Shown here: piece after piece, positions 37,898 to 48,090 of the stretch
Numbering within the stretch: position 1 is the first letter of the stretch
How the letters are laid out: each line of letters begins with the position of its first letter
Source of the DNA: Saprospiraceae bacterium
Lineage (GTDB): Bacteria > Bacteroidota > Bacteroidia > Chitinophagales > Saprospiraceae
Length of the DNA: 64,000 bases
Direction: 5' to 3'
Assembly: GCA_016710115.1 (NCBI GenBank)
Contig: JADJLN010000014.1
Location: forward strand, 1 to 64,000
Notes under the pieces: generated by a model
Database searches by the model: none
The model's input: only the letters and a program-made list of their open reading frames with translations
Told to the model about the DNA's origin: nothing
Translations under genes and position numbers: made by a program

Positions 37898-40216
37898 GCC
37901 GGTCTCCTGGCTCAATAAACCTGCTTCGACGGTCTCTTTGCCATTTCCAGAGCAGCAGGCCAAAAATCAGGCTCGATATCCCCATGCCTAGTCCCAACCG
38001 CATCCAGTATGTCTGTCGGGCTTTGACACGCATATCCACATAATATGGATTGCCCGCACCGGGTGATCCCGGCCAGCCATGATCTCCCAGTTTTTTGGAA
38101 GGTTATTGTCCAGTTAGGGTAACAGCAGGGCGAGGGTAAATGCCGTATCAAGGGGTGATACCGTATATGTGACCTGATCGACCCAGGCCCCCTCTTCCGT
38201 GTACAACGAAATAGATTCACGTCTTCTGTTCAATCCGAATGAAAAGGTCCCGGCAGCGGCTGGCACTCCGGGGAAATGGTTTTTGAATTTGCGTAAATCC
38301 TGACAGAAGACAAGGTATCCTCCGGGTGGAATGACCGCCGTGGGAAGTCGGTATTCATGTTTGGCATCGGCCAGGATCCAAGACGTGACATCCACTGATT
38401 GGTCGGATGAATTAAAGATCTCTACCCAATCGCCCGATTTACGGTTATAGGCACCGATCTCATTGATCATCACCAGATCGGCCAGGGAATGACGATACGG
38501 TTCAAATATGGCCGAGATCCCCTCCATGCCCGGCTGCATGCACAAAGTCCGTGTCCAGATACTGCTCGAAACACCATCCGACCATCCTGTAAACCGAAAA
38601 CCCGCCCGAGGTTTGACCTGAATCGTTACGTTCATGCCTGCAGCGTAAGTCACCTGGAGGGTATCTCCTTCCCATTGATGAACAGGAGTGATACTAATAC
38701 TACCTCCTTCTGTGCAGCCGAGAGCCAAGGTGACGTCTTCTCCCAGATCGAATTTCTCCCTTAGAAATTTGCGCATGAATTCGGGACGAACACGGGCAAA
38801 CTGCTTCATGATCTCTACCTGTGTTGCCCACTTGATTGTATCCAGGTTCCATCGATCAAAATGCCGGGGAATCTCGGATCGATATTCGTGAGCAAACGAT
38901 TCGATTCGCCGAACTACCCGGTGGGGATGAAAATCCTTGTTCAGCACCTCGTAAAATGTCTGTATGAAGGATTGACGAAACCCTTGATTTCGCAAGAGCT
39001 GACGGAGAAGAAACGTGCTCCAGGGGGGGTTCGGCCAGGATGGGCCATTCGCTTCTGTATGAAAGGCCAGACTGTTGTTGCGAAAAGCCATCGGATCGTT
39101 GAGGCCAAATCCCCAATCCGTATCGTACAGTATCCATCTCCACCGACCGTCCGGTTTGCGCGGGCGCCAGAAGCGGATATTCCCACCGGCATCCTGATTG
39201 TCAAAATAGATCTGAGCGATCTGATAATGCAGAAAGTTGTCGATATCCATCATTCGTCCCACAAATGCGAAATGGGAGTCTACTGCCAGATCATGCGTGC
39301 GGATATAGTCCAGCATCCGCTTGTAGTAAGCTGCCGAACCCACCTTTGGATGTGCATTGTGTTCCAGCAGATCAATGCTGTCCCGATCTGTACCCGTATG
39401 ACTTTTCAGAAAGAAGCGGTTGATCTTCTCCCGTGCATTGTACATGCCCCAGTACTGGCCGTTCAGGTAGACATGGGCGGGCTGGAAGTCCTGTTTCTCA
39501 AGATCCCATTGCTGGAGCAATGAGGTCATCAGCGCATCCCGGAATTGTGTTCTTCCCCAATCACTGCCACTGTTTCGCAACACCAGGTACTTGAACTTGT
39601 TGAGGCCCTTCCTGCCAAAAATGGGATAGTCAATGCGTTTTGGCCCATATTGAGAGCGTGCAACCAGCGAAAAGGACTTCTGGGCAAATAGCCGGCTCAT
39701 CCCGCCGAAGAGACGAAATCCTGTGTTGGCGTTGAAGACCTGCTCGCCATTTGCATCAAAGATCTCTGTGTGAGCCAGGAGCTCCTTTTTACTCCAGAAA
39801 TTCGCACCCTCCTTTTTCCAGGTCCGATTTTCGGCCATCCAGCCTTCGCGATATAACCCGGATTCCGGATCGAACAAAGCACCCGGAGGGACAGCGATGG
39901 ACAGTGTTGGAAACTTGCTCTTTGGCTCTCCGATCAGAAAGGTATGCGCAGTTTCCGGCCCACATGTCCGACCTGTGCAGGCAATGGCTCGGACCAGCGT
40001 TGTTTCGGATAGCCGGATCGGACTCCGGTAAACGGATTGTCCCGGACGAGGCGTGTTGCCATTCGTTGTATAAAAAATGGTCTCTCCCGGAGATGTGAGA
40101 CGGATCTCTACCGGATGGTCATACCAGCCACCATGCAACGAATAGTCGACCTCCTGTGATCTGGCATTCAGCACCAGAAACAGACCAGACAACCCGAAGA
40201 TGATTCGTCGCACCAT
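37887..40216 (-). CDS. CotH kinase-like surface protein with lamin-tail domain and C-terminal membrane helix (frame-broken end)
   Basis: About 775 residues. A signal peptide (MVRRIIFGLSGLFLVLNARSQ) is followed by a chitobiase-type domain (TIFYTTNGNTPRPGQSVYRSP) and the CotH kinase-like domain (YLVLRNSGSDWGRTQFRDALM, WRWILYDTDWGFGL). A lamin-tail domain comes next (MINEIGAYNRKSGDWVEIFNSS...WILAD). A TAA at 38114 interrupts the end. Reading on gives ELDNNLPKNWEI-like text and, after one lost C, AGPGSPGAGNPYYVDMRVKARQ, a natural end of a lamin-tail domain. A membrane helix (LGLGMGISSLIFGLLLWKW) and a basic tail follow, to a stop at 37887. The stop is thus probably a sequence error. The anchor would hold the protein in a membrane. 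Confidence 0.8.
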
Positions 40217-40260
40217 ATGACAAAAGAAAGCGATATTTTCGACTTCCAAGCAAGAGAAGG

Positions 40261-40809
40261 ATGATCGGACAACGGTTGAGCAATTGGATACTTCACCTTT
40301 TTGGTTGGAAGGTGATCGGATATCCGGAGCCCAGACCACGAAAACTGGTCATTGCAGTGGTGCCTCATACATCCAATTGGGATTTTCCAATGGGTTTGCT
40401 GACACGAAGTGCCCTTGGAGTCGATATTAAATTTCTGGGGAAACATACACTGTTTTTCCCACCGTTGGGCTGGTTGTTTCGCTGGCTTGGAGGGTATCCC
40501 GTCGATCGGCGAAAGAGCCACAACCTGGTTGATGCTGTGGTGGATATCTTTAACCGTTACGATGATTTTGTGATCTCGATCGCTCCTGAAGGCACGAGAA
40601 AACGAGTAGACCAGTTGAAAACAGGGTTCTATTTTATTGCCCGGAAAGCGGCCATTCCCATTTTATTGTGCTCATTCAATTATCAAACGAAAACCGTTTC
40701 CTTCGGGCCGTTGTTCTACCCCGGTGAAGATGCCGAAAAAGACCTGAAAGAGATCAGCGACCATTTTCGAGGCATACCTGGTAAACACCCGTCCAAAAGC
40801 TTTTATTAA
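40261..40809 (+). CDS. 1-acyl-glycerol-3-phosphate acyltransferase-like protein
   Basis: A 182-residue PlsC-type acyltransferase. The catalytic HX4D motif appears as PHTSNWDFPMG and the substrate motif as APEGTRKR. KHTLFFPPLGWLFRWLGGYPVDR is the usual spacer with a membrane-associated helix. Short PlsC relatives like this are widespread in Bacteroidota; the acyl acceptor is uncertain. Divergent from the CotH gene, 44 bases apart. Confidence 0.88.
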   Translation: MIGQRLSNWILHLFGWKVIGYPEPRPRKLVIAVVPHTSNWDFPMGLLTRSALGVDIKFLGKHTLFFPPLGWLFRWLGGYPVDRRKSHNLVDAVVDIFNRYDDFVISIAPEGTRKRVDQLKTGFYFIARKAAIPILLCSFNYQTKTVSFGPLFYPGEDAEKDLKEISDHFRGIPGKHPSKSFY

Positions 40810-40818
40810 ATGATCAAC

Positions 40819-41631
40819 ATGAACAGACAGATCTTCTTTTTCATCATTCCGATATCGATATTCGGGGCGATCCTGGTGCTGGGGAATGCCGGGGGTGCGG
40901 CACTGATTCAGAAACTGGACAGGACTGGTAGCCCATTAAGTGAAGGGCCTTGCCAAGCCTGCCATAGCAATGGCAATTTCAATCCGAACATAGATATCAA
41001 ATTGATGGATGGTGGGGATCCTGTGCTTTCCTACATGCCCGGCGAAGTGTATACCCTTCAGGTGGTTGTAAATGCCAATCCGAACGCGCAACAATTCGGA
41101 TTTCAGGCTGTGGCTCTGCATGGCTCGGGCAACATACAGGCCGGCACATTCCAGAATCCGCCAGTAGGAATTGCCATTCGTACTGTCAATAACCGATCCT
41201 ATCCTGAGCAAAAATTTCCGTCTTTACAGGACACGTTCCGCGTGGAATGGGTAGCTCCCGCAGCAGGAACAGGTGATGTCAAGATCTATGCTGCCGGCGT
41301 AGCCACCAATGCAAACGGGAATTCATCCGGCGATGGATCTGCTTTCTCCAATATCACCATTCAGGAAAATGGCGCTTCTGAGATCAATAACCTGACGGCA
41401 ATCAGTGTCCAGATCCTTTCCCATCTTCCGGGTCAATTCATCGATATACAGACACCGGATCAACAGGGTTTGATCACTCTGGTTGATCTTCAGGGTCGAT
41501 ATGTCCAATCCATGCATGCACAAGGGTCGCTTCCCATGAGGATTGACCTCCAGGGTCTCATGCCGGGCATCTATTTACTCCACTACCGCGGTCAGACGGG
41601 TACCTGGACTGAGAAGCTTCACATCCCCTGA
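40819..41631 (+). CDS. T9SS-sorted protein with choice-of-anchor V-like domain
   Basis: A protein of about 270 residues. Signal-like N-terminus MNRQIFFFIIPISIFGAILVLG; then GPCQACHSNGNFNP, the Cys-x2-Cys-His signature of the choice-of-anchor V domain, which may bind haem or metal. An immunoglobulin-like domain follows with YTLQVVV and TFRVEWVAP. The last 75 residues form a type A sorting domain (ITLVDLQGRYVQ, MPGIYLLHYRGQTGTWTEKLHIP). It is therefore probably exported by T9SS to the cell surface. ATG 40819 is used; ATG 40810 abuts the previous stop. Confidence 0.82.
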   Translation: MNRQIFFFIIPISIFGAILVLGNAGGAALIQKLDRTGSPLSEGPCQACHSNGNFNPNIDIKLMDGGDPVLSYMPGEVYTLQVVVNANPNAQQFGFQAVALHGSGNIQAGTFQNPPVGIAIRTVNNRSYPEQKFPSLQDTFRVEWVAPAAGTGDVKIYAAGVATNANGNSSGDGSAFSNITIQENGASEINNLTAISVQILSHLPGQFIDIQTPDQQGLITLVDLQGRYVQSMHAQGSLPMRIDLQGLMPGIYLLHYRGQTGTWTEKLHIP

Positions 41632-41646
41632 TCCGGGAACCTCATT

Positions 41647-44600
41647 TCATTCCAACAACGTCACATCCCCTTTGAGGAGGATGATCTCACCGGTGTTCAA
41701 CTCGGCCTCGATCACCCAGACGAATACTGCCGGATTGAGGCGCGTGTGACGGAACGACCCGTCCCAACCATAGGCCGCATCATCCGGTGGAAAATCCTCG
41801 TTGTAAAACAACCGCGCTCCCCATCGATCGTAAACCCCCATGCTCAGGATCCGTTTTACCGTCCGGGTCGCGAAAACGGATAGAATCGGTCATTGATCCC
41901 ATCCGCCTCATTGGGGAAAAGCCATTCGGGACAAACAGCACCGGGTCATTGTCGATCAATACGGACCAGTCCCTTTGCCTCGCAACCATCTGTCGTTTCT
42001 ACTGTCACCTGATATTGCAGGGCCAGCGGTGCTTGTGTACCACAACAGCGGATCTCCTGTGGCCGTCAGCCAGATCGACGGGTTCCACAGCACCGTATCC
42101 ACCGATCCTGTTGGGAAATTGATCTGCAGTTCGATCAGGCCCGAATCGCCACTGCACCCACACCTCCTGTGGAACAACCAGCTCCAGGTCCTGTCGGTCT
42201 GGCATCACGATGGTCGTGTCAAACCTGCAGCCCAACGCATCGATCACCGATACCGTCCAGCTGCCCGGGTCCAGCAGCAGTCCTTCTCCCTGTGAATAGC
42301 TCCCCTGGATACTGTCAATTTGAAAGATATAGGGTGGTGATCCTCCACCAGATCCCAACAGGGACAGTTCTCCCTGAGCGCGTTTGCAGCCCGGTGGGTC
42401 AACCTCCACGTCCAGGCCCGACGGAATCACCTGACTGACCTGCACTGTATCCGTATCTGTACACCCGTTCACCGCATCGGTGACCAGCAGCACATAGCTG
42501 CCCGATGTGGCGATCTGGGGCGTGGATGATCCGCTTCCCGATACGACTTGTCCTCCGACTGTCGTCCAGGTATAGGTCAGACCACCCTGCCCCGTGGACG
42601 CCGTGCCATCCAGGGCGAACACCGGTGGGTCGCAGGGCAGCAGGCCATCCGGACCGGCATCCGCCAGAGGTGGCCATTTGTTTTCCGTGACAGATACTGT
42701 CGTACTGCCTGTACATCCGTTCTCGGGTACAGTCCAGATGACCTGGTAAATGCCCGGTGCATTGACCTGGATCGGATTTGTGGTGGTCGGTCCGGTGATC
42801 TGGCCATTACCGGTCGACCAGGCCCAGCTGAGTGTACCGGGATAACTGCTCGGCACTGCGGTCAGATCCACCTGGTTAACCAGGCACGTCAGGGTGCCCG
42901 CTGCGGGGACACTCACCTGGGGTACGGCCGTGTTCTCTTCGACGACCACCTGGTCGGTCGCTGTGCACCCCGTAGCCGGGTCGGTCAGGACCACCATGTA
43001 GGTGCCCGCAGCGCCGATGAGCGGTGTCGTTGTCGTCCCTCCACTCAGGATCTGTCCATCACCTGTCGACCACGAAAAGGTGACATTGGGGTTGGGGGAT
43101 TGGAAGGTGGCGGTGAGCATGAGTTGGTCAACCAGACAAGTCAGTGTGTCGGCATCCTGGATGGAGGCAACCGGCAAGTTGGGATCCTGGTAGACAAACA
43201 CGGAATCCAGCCTGGTGCACCCATTATCCGGGTTGGTGATCAGCAGCGTGTAGGTCCCGCCTCCGTTGATAATCGGGTTGGGGCCATTCGCTCCCGAGAC
43301 AATATTCCCTGTCTGAGTTGTCCAGGCGTAGCTGATCTGTCCTGGCTGTGATGCCGACGCATCCAGAATGACTGAAGGGTTGTTGCAATCCAGACTGTCG
43401 GGTGGAGCAATTCCAGAAAGGGGCGGTACTACATCCCCGGGTCACCAGCACGGAGTCGGTCTGTTGACAATGATTGAGTGTATCCGTGCTGAGCAGCACA
43501 TACCATCCCGGCGACTGGATGACGGGTGTCAGTGATGTGGATGCCGTGATCGGACCCGTTCCGGACCACTGATAGACATGATGCCCCTGGTCTGAAGTCG
43601 TCCCATCCAGGGAAACCGTCAGATCCGCACAGGTGAGCACAGCTGCAGGAAGGATCCCCACATTGGGCAGGGCCCGGATGTCGGTGACCTCCGGGTATCC
43701 CGGGTCAGAACGCAGGTTCTGGGTGTTGAACACCTCCGTGATGTACACCCCGGCTGTGAAAAAAGAGGGGGTTAGGAGGGAGTCGCCCAGGATGCCACCG
43801 GTGGAGGAGCTCCAGCTGTAGATCATGCTGGAACCTGGATCGGTGCCTGTGGTGACGGGAGAAACGGTGTCCTGTGCACAATCGATGATCAGGTCGGGAC
43901 CGGCCTCGACTGCTGGCAGCACCTCATTGCGGATCACTGTGATCGTCGCTGAATCGGGCATCCGTTGGGCCGTGTTTTCCACCAGCACCGTGTAGATCCT
44001 TCGCCTCCCAGCAGGGCGACAACCGAATCAACGGGCCCATCGAAGCTGCCGTTCGGGGTAGACCAGAAAATGGACAGCGAATCCGGCCCGGAGGCAGGGT
44101 GGCTATCGCCGACAGCTCGACCTGCTGACAGCCCAGTGTGTCCTGCGCGGGGAGCTGGACCACCGGAATGGTCACGTCTTCCACTACGGCTGTCGTCCAG
44201 GTGGACATGCAGCCCGACAGCGTGTCGACAGCCAGCAGGGTATAGTTGCCCGCCGCACCAGCAGTGATGATCAGTGAATCCGTGGCGCCCAGGATCAACC
44301 CGTTCGGCGTGGACCACTGCAGCGTTACCCCGGAGGCTGGAGACGGAACTGACACCTGGATCTGGGCCGTCGTCTCCACGCAGGTCAGCCCGGGTACAGG
44401 AAAGGGATTGATCACCGGCTTGCTCGTCTCGGCCAGGACGACCGTCGTGTCCAGTCCGATACAGCCATTATCCAGACCGGTGAGTGTCACGATATATATC
44501 CCGGGCCGAGGATCAGCGAGGTGAGCGAATCCTGACCCGAGAGGATGGTTCCATCGGGTGTGGTCCGAGCCACATCATATCCGCTGGGCAGGGAAGCCCA

Positions 44601-45891
44601 TGAGCAACCAGTTGAAGTGTCGAATCCGGCAGGGAGAAAAGGTGGATCCGCAATACTGACCCACAGGCGAGACTGTATCCAGGGGGATGGTGACGAAAAT
44701 GGAATCATAACAGATGATCCCACCCAGGGATGTGCTGACCAGCAGCTGGTAGCTTCCTCCACCACTGATGGAAATGGAAGGCTGTCCAGGGTCTGTCAGG
44801 ATGTTCCCTCCGCTGGTCGTCCATTTGTAAAAATCGATCCCGTTGGTGCCGTTGGACAGGGAGCCATCCAGTTCGGTCTCATCCAGGTAACAATTCAGCG
44901 TCAGTGGGTCTTCGATAAACGCTTCGATCACGGCCACATCGACATGGACCATGATCGTCGAATCACATCCCTGAAACGACTGGAGTACCACTTCATAGTC
45001 GCCTTCGTTGTTAAACGACTGGCCCGCCACGTTGACCGATTCACCAAAGCAGATTTCCACATCCTGCTGTTCCGTGATCTCGTCCAGGACTGTGATGGTG
45101 ACTTCGTCCGTGTATTTACAAATCTCCCGCAGAAAGACATCGTCTATGGCAAAGTCGTTTCCACCTCCGATGATATTCAGATCCTCCAGACAGATCGTCA
45201 CGGACGAGGCTCCACCTGAATTCCAAACTGCCGAAAACTGGATCCACTCACATGTATTTCCCGTAGCAGAAACAGAACCGATGGGAGTGCCATTGAATGT
45301 CGCCTGAACGTTGGCCGGTGACACAGGATATACAGATGTGACGTAAAACTCAAAATAGTATTCCGTATTCGGAATGACGGGTACAGTCTGGCAAAAGAAG
45401 GTAATACCCGGAGTCGTTGATCCATCGATGACCATCATATTTCCACTTCCTGTGGTATGATCACCACATTGGGAAAACCCCGGATTGCAAGCGAGAGGAT
45501 TGGGCTGGATAGAGTATCCTCCCGGACTCAAACCGGGGTTGCCGTACCAGTAGTTGCTGGTGAAACCTGAATTACCCGCCTCAAAATTTCCATTGACAAC
45601 CAGATTGTTCCCGGAAGGTGCTTTGATGGTCAATGTGTACGTTGTCGTTTGAGAGACTGATGCCGCAGGGTTCAGGATCATGGGATCGGATAATCCGGAG
45701 GCAGGTGTCCATTCCAGACTACTGATCTCGTTGCCGCTGAAAAAACCATTCAATCCTGTGCTACCGCCCGGATGACAGAGAAGTTGATCCGGTCCTGCAT
45801 TGATCGTTTCATTGCAGGACAGAAGAATGGGGTTTGGCCCGAAATCGGGAAGGAGGAAAAAAGAAGACAACAAAACAAGGCTGAAGAACAT
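41647..45891 (-). CDS. giant T9SS adhesin A (SprB-like, CHU_C terminus; frame-broken)
   Basis: About 1,410 residues when frames are joined. A signal-like N-terminus and an N-terminal module (LLCHPGGSTGLNG, NGNFEAGNSGF..., FAIDDVFLREIC) are followed by some ten Ig/PKD-like repeats of about 80-90 residues with LDCVTxxLQLDGSLS-like and PVITGGGxYVLxVTNPxNGC-like cores. It ends in the gliding-type CHU_C domain (NEADGINDRF-type block, DRWGxRLFY, PPDDAAYGWDGSFR, VFVWVIEAEL), which directs secretion through T9SS. At least six indels split it; many lie on CCWGG sites when compared with copy C. Bases 41654-45090 are almost identical to 52435-55871, whereas the first roughly 270 residues are only moderately similar to C. 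It is a probable surface adhesin. Confidence 0.85.
41654..45090 (-). repeat. 3.44-kb near-identical block, copy 1
   Basis: Aligned by eye with 52435-55871 at a constant end-to-end offset of 10,781. Real substitutions are around one in a hundred, with small indels in both copies. Identity stops sharply at both ends: upstream of the gene's stop codon side at 41654, and at CGTCCAGGAC (45081-45090) inside the gene. Confidence 0.9.
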
Positions 45892-45910
45892 AGATCATAG
45901 CGCTTAGGGA

Positions 45911-45949
45911 TGCAAAAGATAGCGAACATTGCTCGTTCGTGTACACGAA
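45911..45949 (-). promoter_or_regulatory. promoter-like region of adhesin A with a 14-bp palindrome
   Basis: On the minus strand TATCTTTTGC (complement of 45911-45920) resembles the TAnnTTTG box, about 20 bases upstream of the ATG. Sixteen bases further upstream lies a perfect 14-bp palindrome, TTCGTGTACACGAA (45936-45949), placed where an activator or repressor could act. Copies B and C lack this palindrome. Confidence 0.35.
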
Positions 45950-46202
45950 AGGGCTTTATTGGAAGTTCGTGCCGCATGATCGCCTTTCTCACTTTCCAGG
46001 ATCTACAGTTCCAAAGCCAGAACCGGAGAGCACATGCTGTATGTGGTTACTTTTAGATCGTGCAGCGTTTTGAGTCTATAACCGCTCTTCCATTTTTATA
46101 GCCGGAAGATCACTAAACGAGCGGGAAGAGTTTGCCCATTATCCATCTTATTACCCGGCGTCTTTTCTGAAGAATTTGATGAACAATTAAAAAATCTTGA
46201 AG

Positions 46203-48044
46203 ATGTGTATTCGTCTGGTAGGAATGATTCTGTTCGGTATGGTTGGTTGGGGATATCTGGTTGCCCAAACCGAATATGAAGGTCTGGAAATTCGCCAGGG
46301 CAGCGAATATGTGCTGGAGCAAAATGAAGCTGATCATCCATGTATTACCCAGGCAGAATATGACTTGTTGGAAAAAAATTGTGCCCGGAATGCGGCGCTG
46401 GCCGGATGGTCTTTTTCGGAGGAACAGGAGTTGATCACACAACTTGAATGGCCGCTTCGCCCTGGAAATGAATTAAAAGATTGCAGCTATTATATGATCA
46501 GTGCATTTGTCGATCAGGATAATACCTCAGGACAAATAAAGGATTATCAATGTGGCTCACGCACATATGACGGACACCGAGGCACAGACATTGCGATGTT
46601 TCCCTATCGGTTTATTAAAATGAACAACAATCTGGTTGAAGTCGTTGCTGCAGCAGCAGGAACCATTTTGGACAAAGCGGATGGGAATACAGATAAAAAC
46701 TGTGGGTCAACTTCATTACAGGCAAACTATATCGTGATTGGTCATCCGGATGGATCCAGAGCATTGTATTTCCACATGAAAAAAAATTCGGTGACGGTAA
46801 AGACCATCGGTGAAACCGTGGAAGCGGGTGAATATCTGGGTGTCGTAGGCAGTTCTGGAAATTCATCTGGACCTCATTTGCATTTTGAAGTATGGAGTGG
46901 AAGCACCGTGGGAACACGCATTGATCCCTTTTCAGGAACATGCAATTCACTGAACTCAACGACCTGGTGGAAAAATCAGAAACCCTACAGCGAACCAGCC
47001 GTTGTTAAAGTGTCGACCAATTCGGCAGACGTTGTCATTCCTCCATGTCCGGAAACGGAATCGCCTAATGAAAAAGCCTGCTTCCCTGTACCCTATCAGG
47101 GTGTCGGGTTACCGGCTGGTTTTGCAAAATTCTATATGTTCATTCGTCAGGAAACTGCGGGATTGACAGCCAATCTGAGAATTCTGAATCCAGATAGTAC
47201 CGTTTATCTGAGTTGGACACACGTAAGCAGTAATACGTACAATTCCAGTTGGTGGGGGTTTTCGAAAAAATTACCTGTAAAAGCAGGCCGGTACACATTT
47301 GACGTGTTATACAATGGAATGACCTGCTCTTCTGAATTTGAAATTCTCGATGCCATGATCGAAGTGAACGGACCGACATCTATTTGCCCGGGTGATTCCG
47401 TTCTACTTTCCGCCAATGAAGGGCATTCCTATCTATGGACAAATGGACAGACCACGCAGAATATCTATGCACATGCTGAAGGCCCTTATCAGGTCACCAT
47501 TCAGGGAGAATTCGGCTGTTCCAGCATTTCTCCCGAGATCGAATTAAATGAATACACTCCACTGAATGGATTGGCTATTGAGGTGCTGGGAGATACTCTG
47601 GTTTCACCCTATTCAAATCATGTATATTGGTATCTCGATGGCCTTCCAGAGCCCGTTGATTCTGGGAAAGTCATCCATTGTCTTGCAGATGGGCTCTATA
47701 TTTCAGAAGGATTGGATGAGCATGGATGCCATGTGACAAGCCTTCCCATAAATGTCATTTGTCCGATGACATCCATTGCTGATCCACTCAAAGATCAATT
47801 CATACAGATCCTGCCAAATCCAACCACCGGATGGCTGCATGTAATCGTGAACCAGGAGTGGGATGGACCCGTTGAGATTACCATTCAAGACATTACAGGA
47901 AAACTCCTTGTACAACGTCTGATGTCTGAAAAGGAACGGAAAAAAACAGCAGATTTTAACCTGGAAAACGCTCCGAACGGTGTGTACATTCTGACCGTTC
48001 AGGGACCTTCCTGGAAAAAAGAAAAACTGGTCATCAAGCAATGA
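46203..48044 (+). CDS. M23-family metallopeptidase with T9SS sorting domain
   Basis: A 613-residue secreted protein. A signal peptide ends near LVAQ. The M23 zinc motifs are DGHRGTDIAMF (first His and Asp) and GPHLHFEVW (H-x-H), about residues 120-240, so a peptidoglycan endopeptidase or a related Gly-Gly peptidase is likely. A pre-peptidase-type beta domain follows (FAKFYMFIRQETAG...), then an Ig-like segment (PTSICPGDSVLLSANEG). A type A sorting domain closes it (IQILPNPTTGWLHV...NGVYILTVQGPSWKKEKLVIKQ). ATG 46203 is preferred to TTG 46197. It is transcribed away from adhesin A and lies among the adhesin genes, so it may act on the same surface. Confidence 0.88.
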   Translation: MCIRLVGMILFGMVGWGYLVAQTEYEGLEIRQGSEYVLEQNEADHPCITQAEYDLLEKNCARNAALAGWSFSEEQELITQLEWPLRPGNELKDCSYYMISAFVDQDNTSGQIKDYQCGSRTYDGHRGTDIAMFPYRFIKMNNNLVEVVAAAAGTILDKADGNTDKNCGSTSLQANYIVIGHPDGSRALYFHMKKNSVTVKTIGETVEAGEYLGVVGSSGNSSGPHLHFEVWSGSTVGTRIDPFSGTCNSLNSTTWWKNQKPYSEPAVVKVSTNSADVVIPPCPETESPNEKACFPVPYQGVGLPAGFAKFYMFIRQETAGLTANLRILNPDSTVYLSWTHVSSNTYNSSWWGFSKKLPVKAGRYTFDVLYNGMTCSSEFEILDAMIEVNGPTSICPGDSVLLSANEGHSYLWTNGQTTQNIYAHAEGPYQVTIQGEFGCSSISPEIELNEYTPLNGLAIEVLGDTLVSPYSNHVYWYLDGLPEPVDSGKVIHCLADGLYISEGLDEHGCHVTSLPINVICPMTSIADPLKDQFIQILPNPTTGWLHVIVNQEWDGPVEITIQDITGKLLVQRLMSEKERKKTADFNLENAPNGVYILTVQGPSWKKEKLVIKQ

Positions 48045-48090
48045 TAAAGGAGCATGACCATGTGTTCTTTAAATAATCAAATATCGTCAT

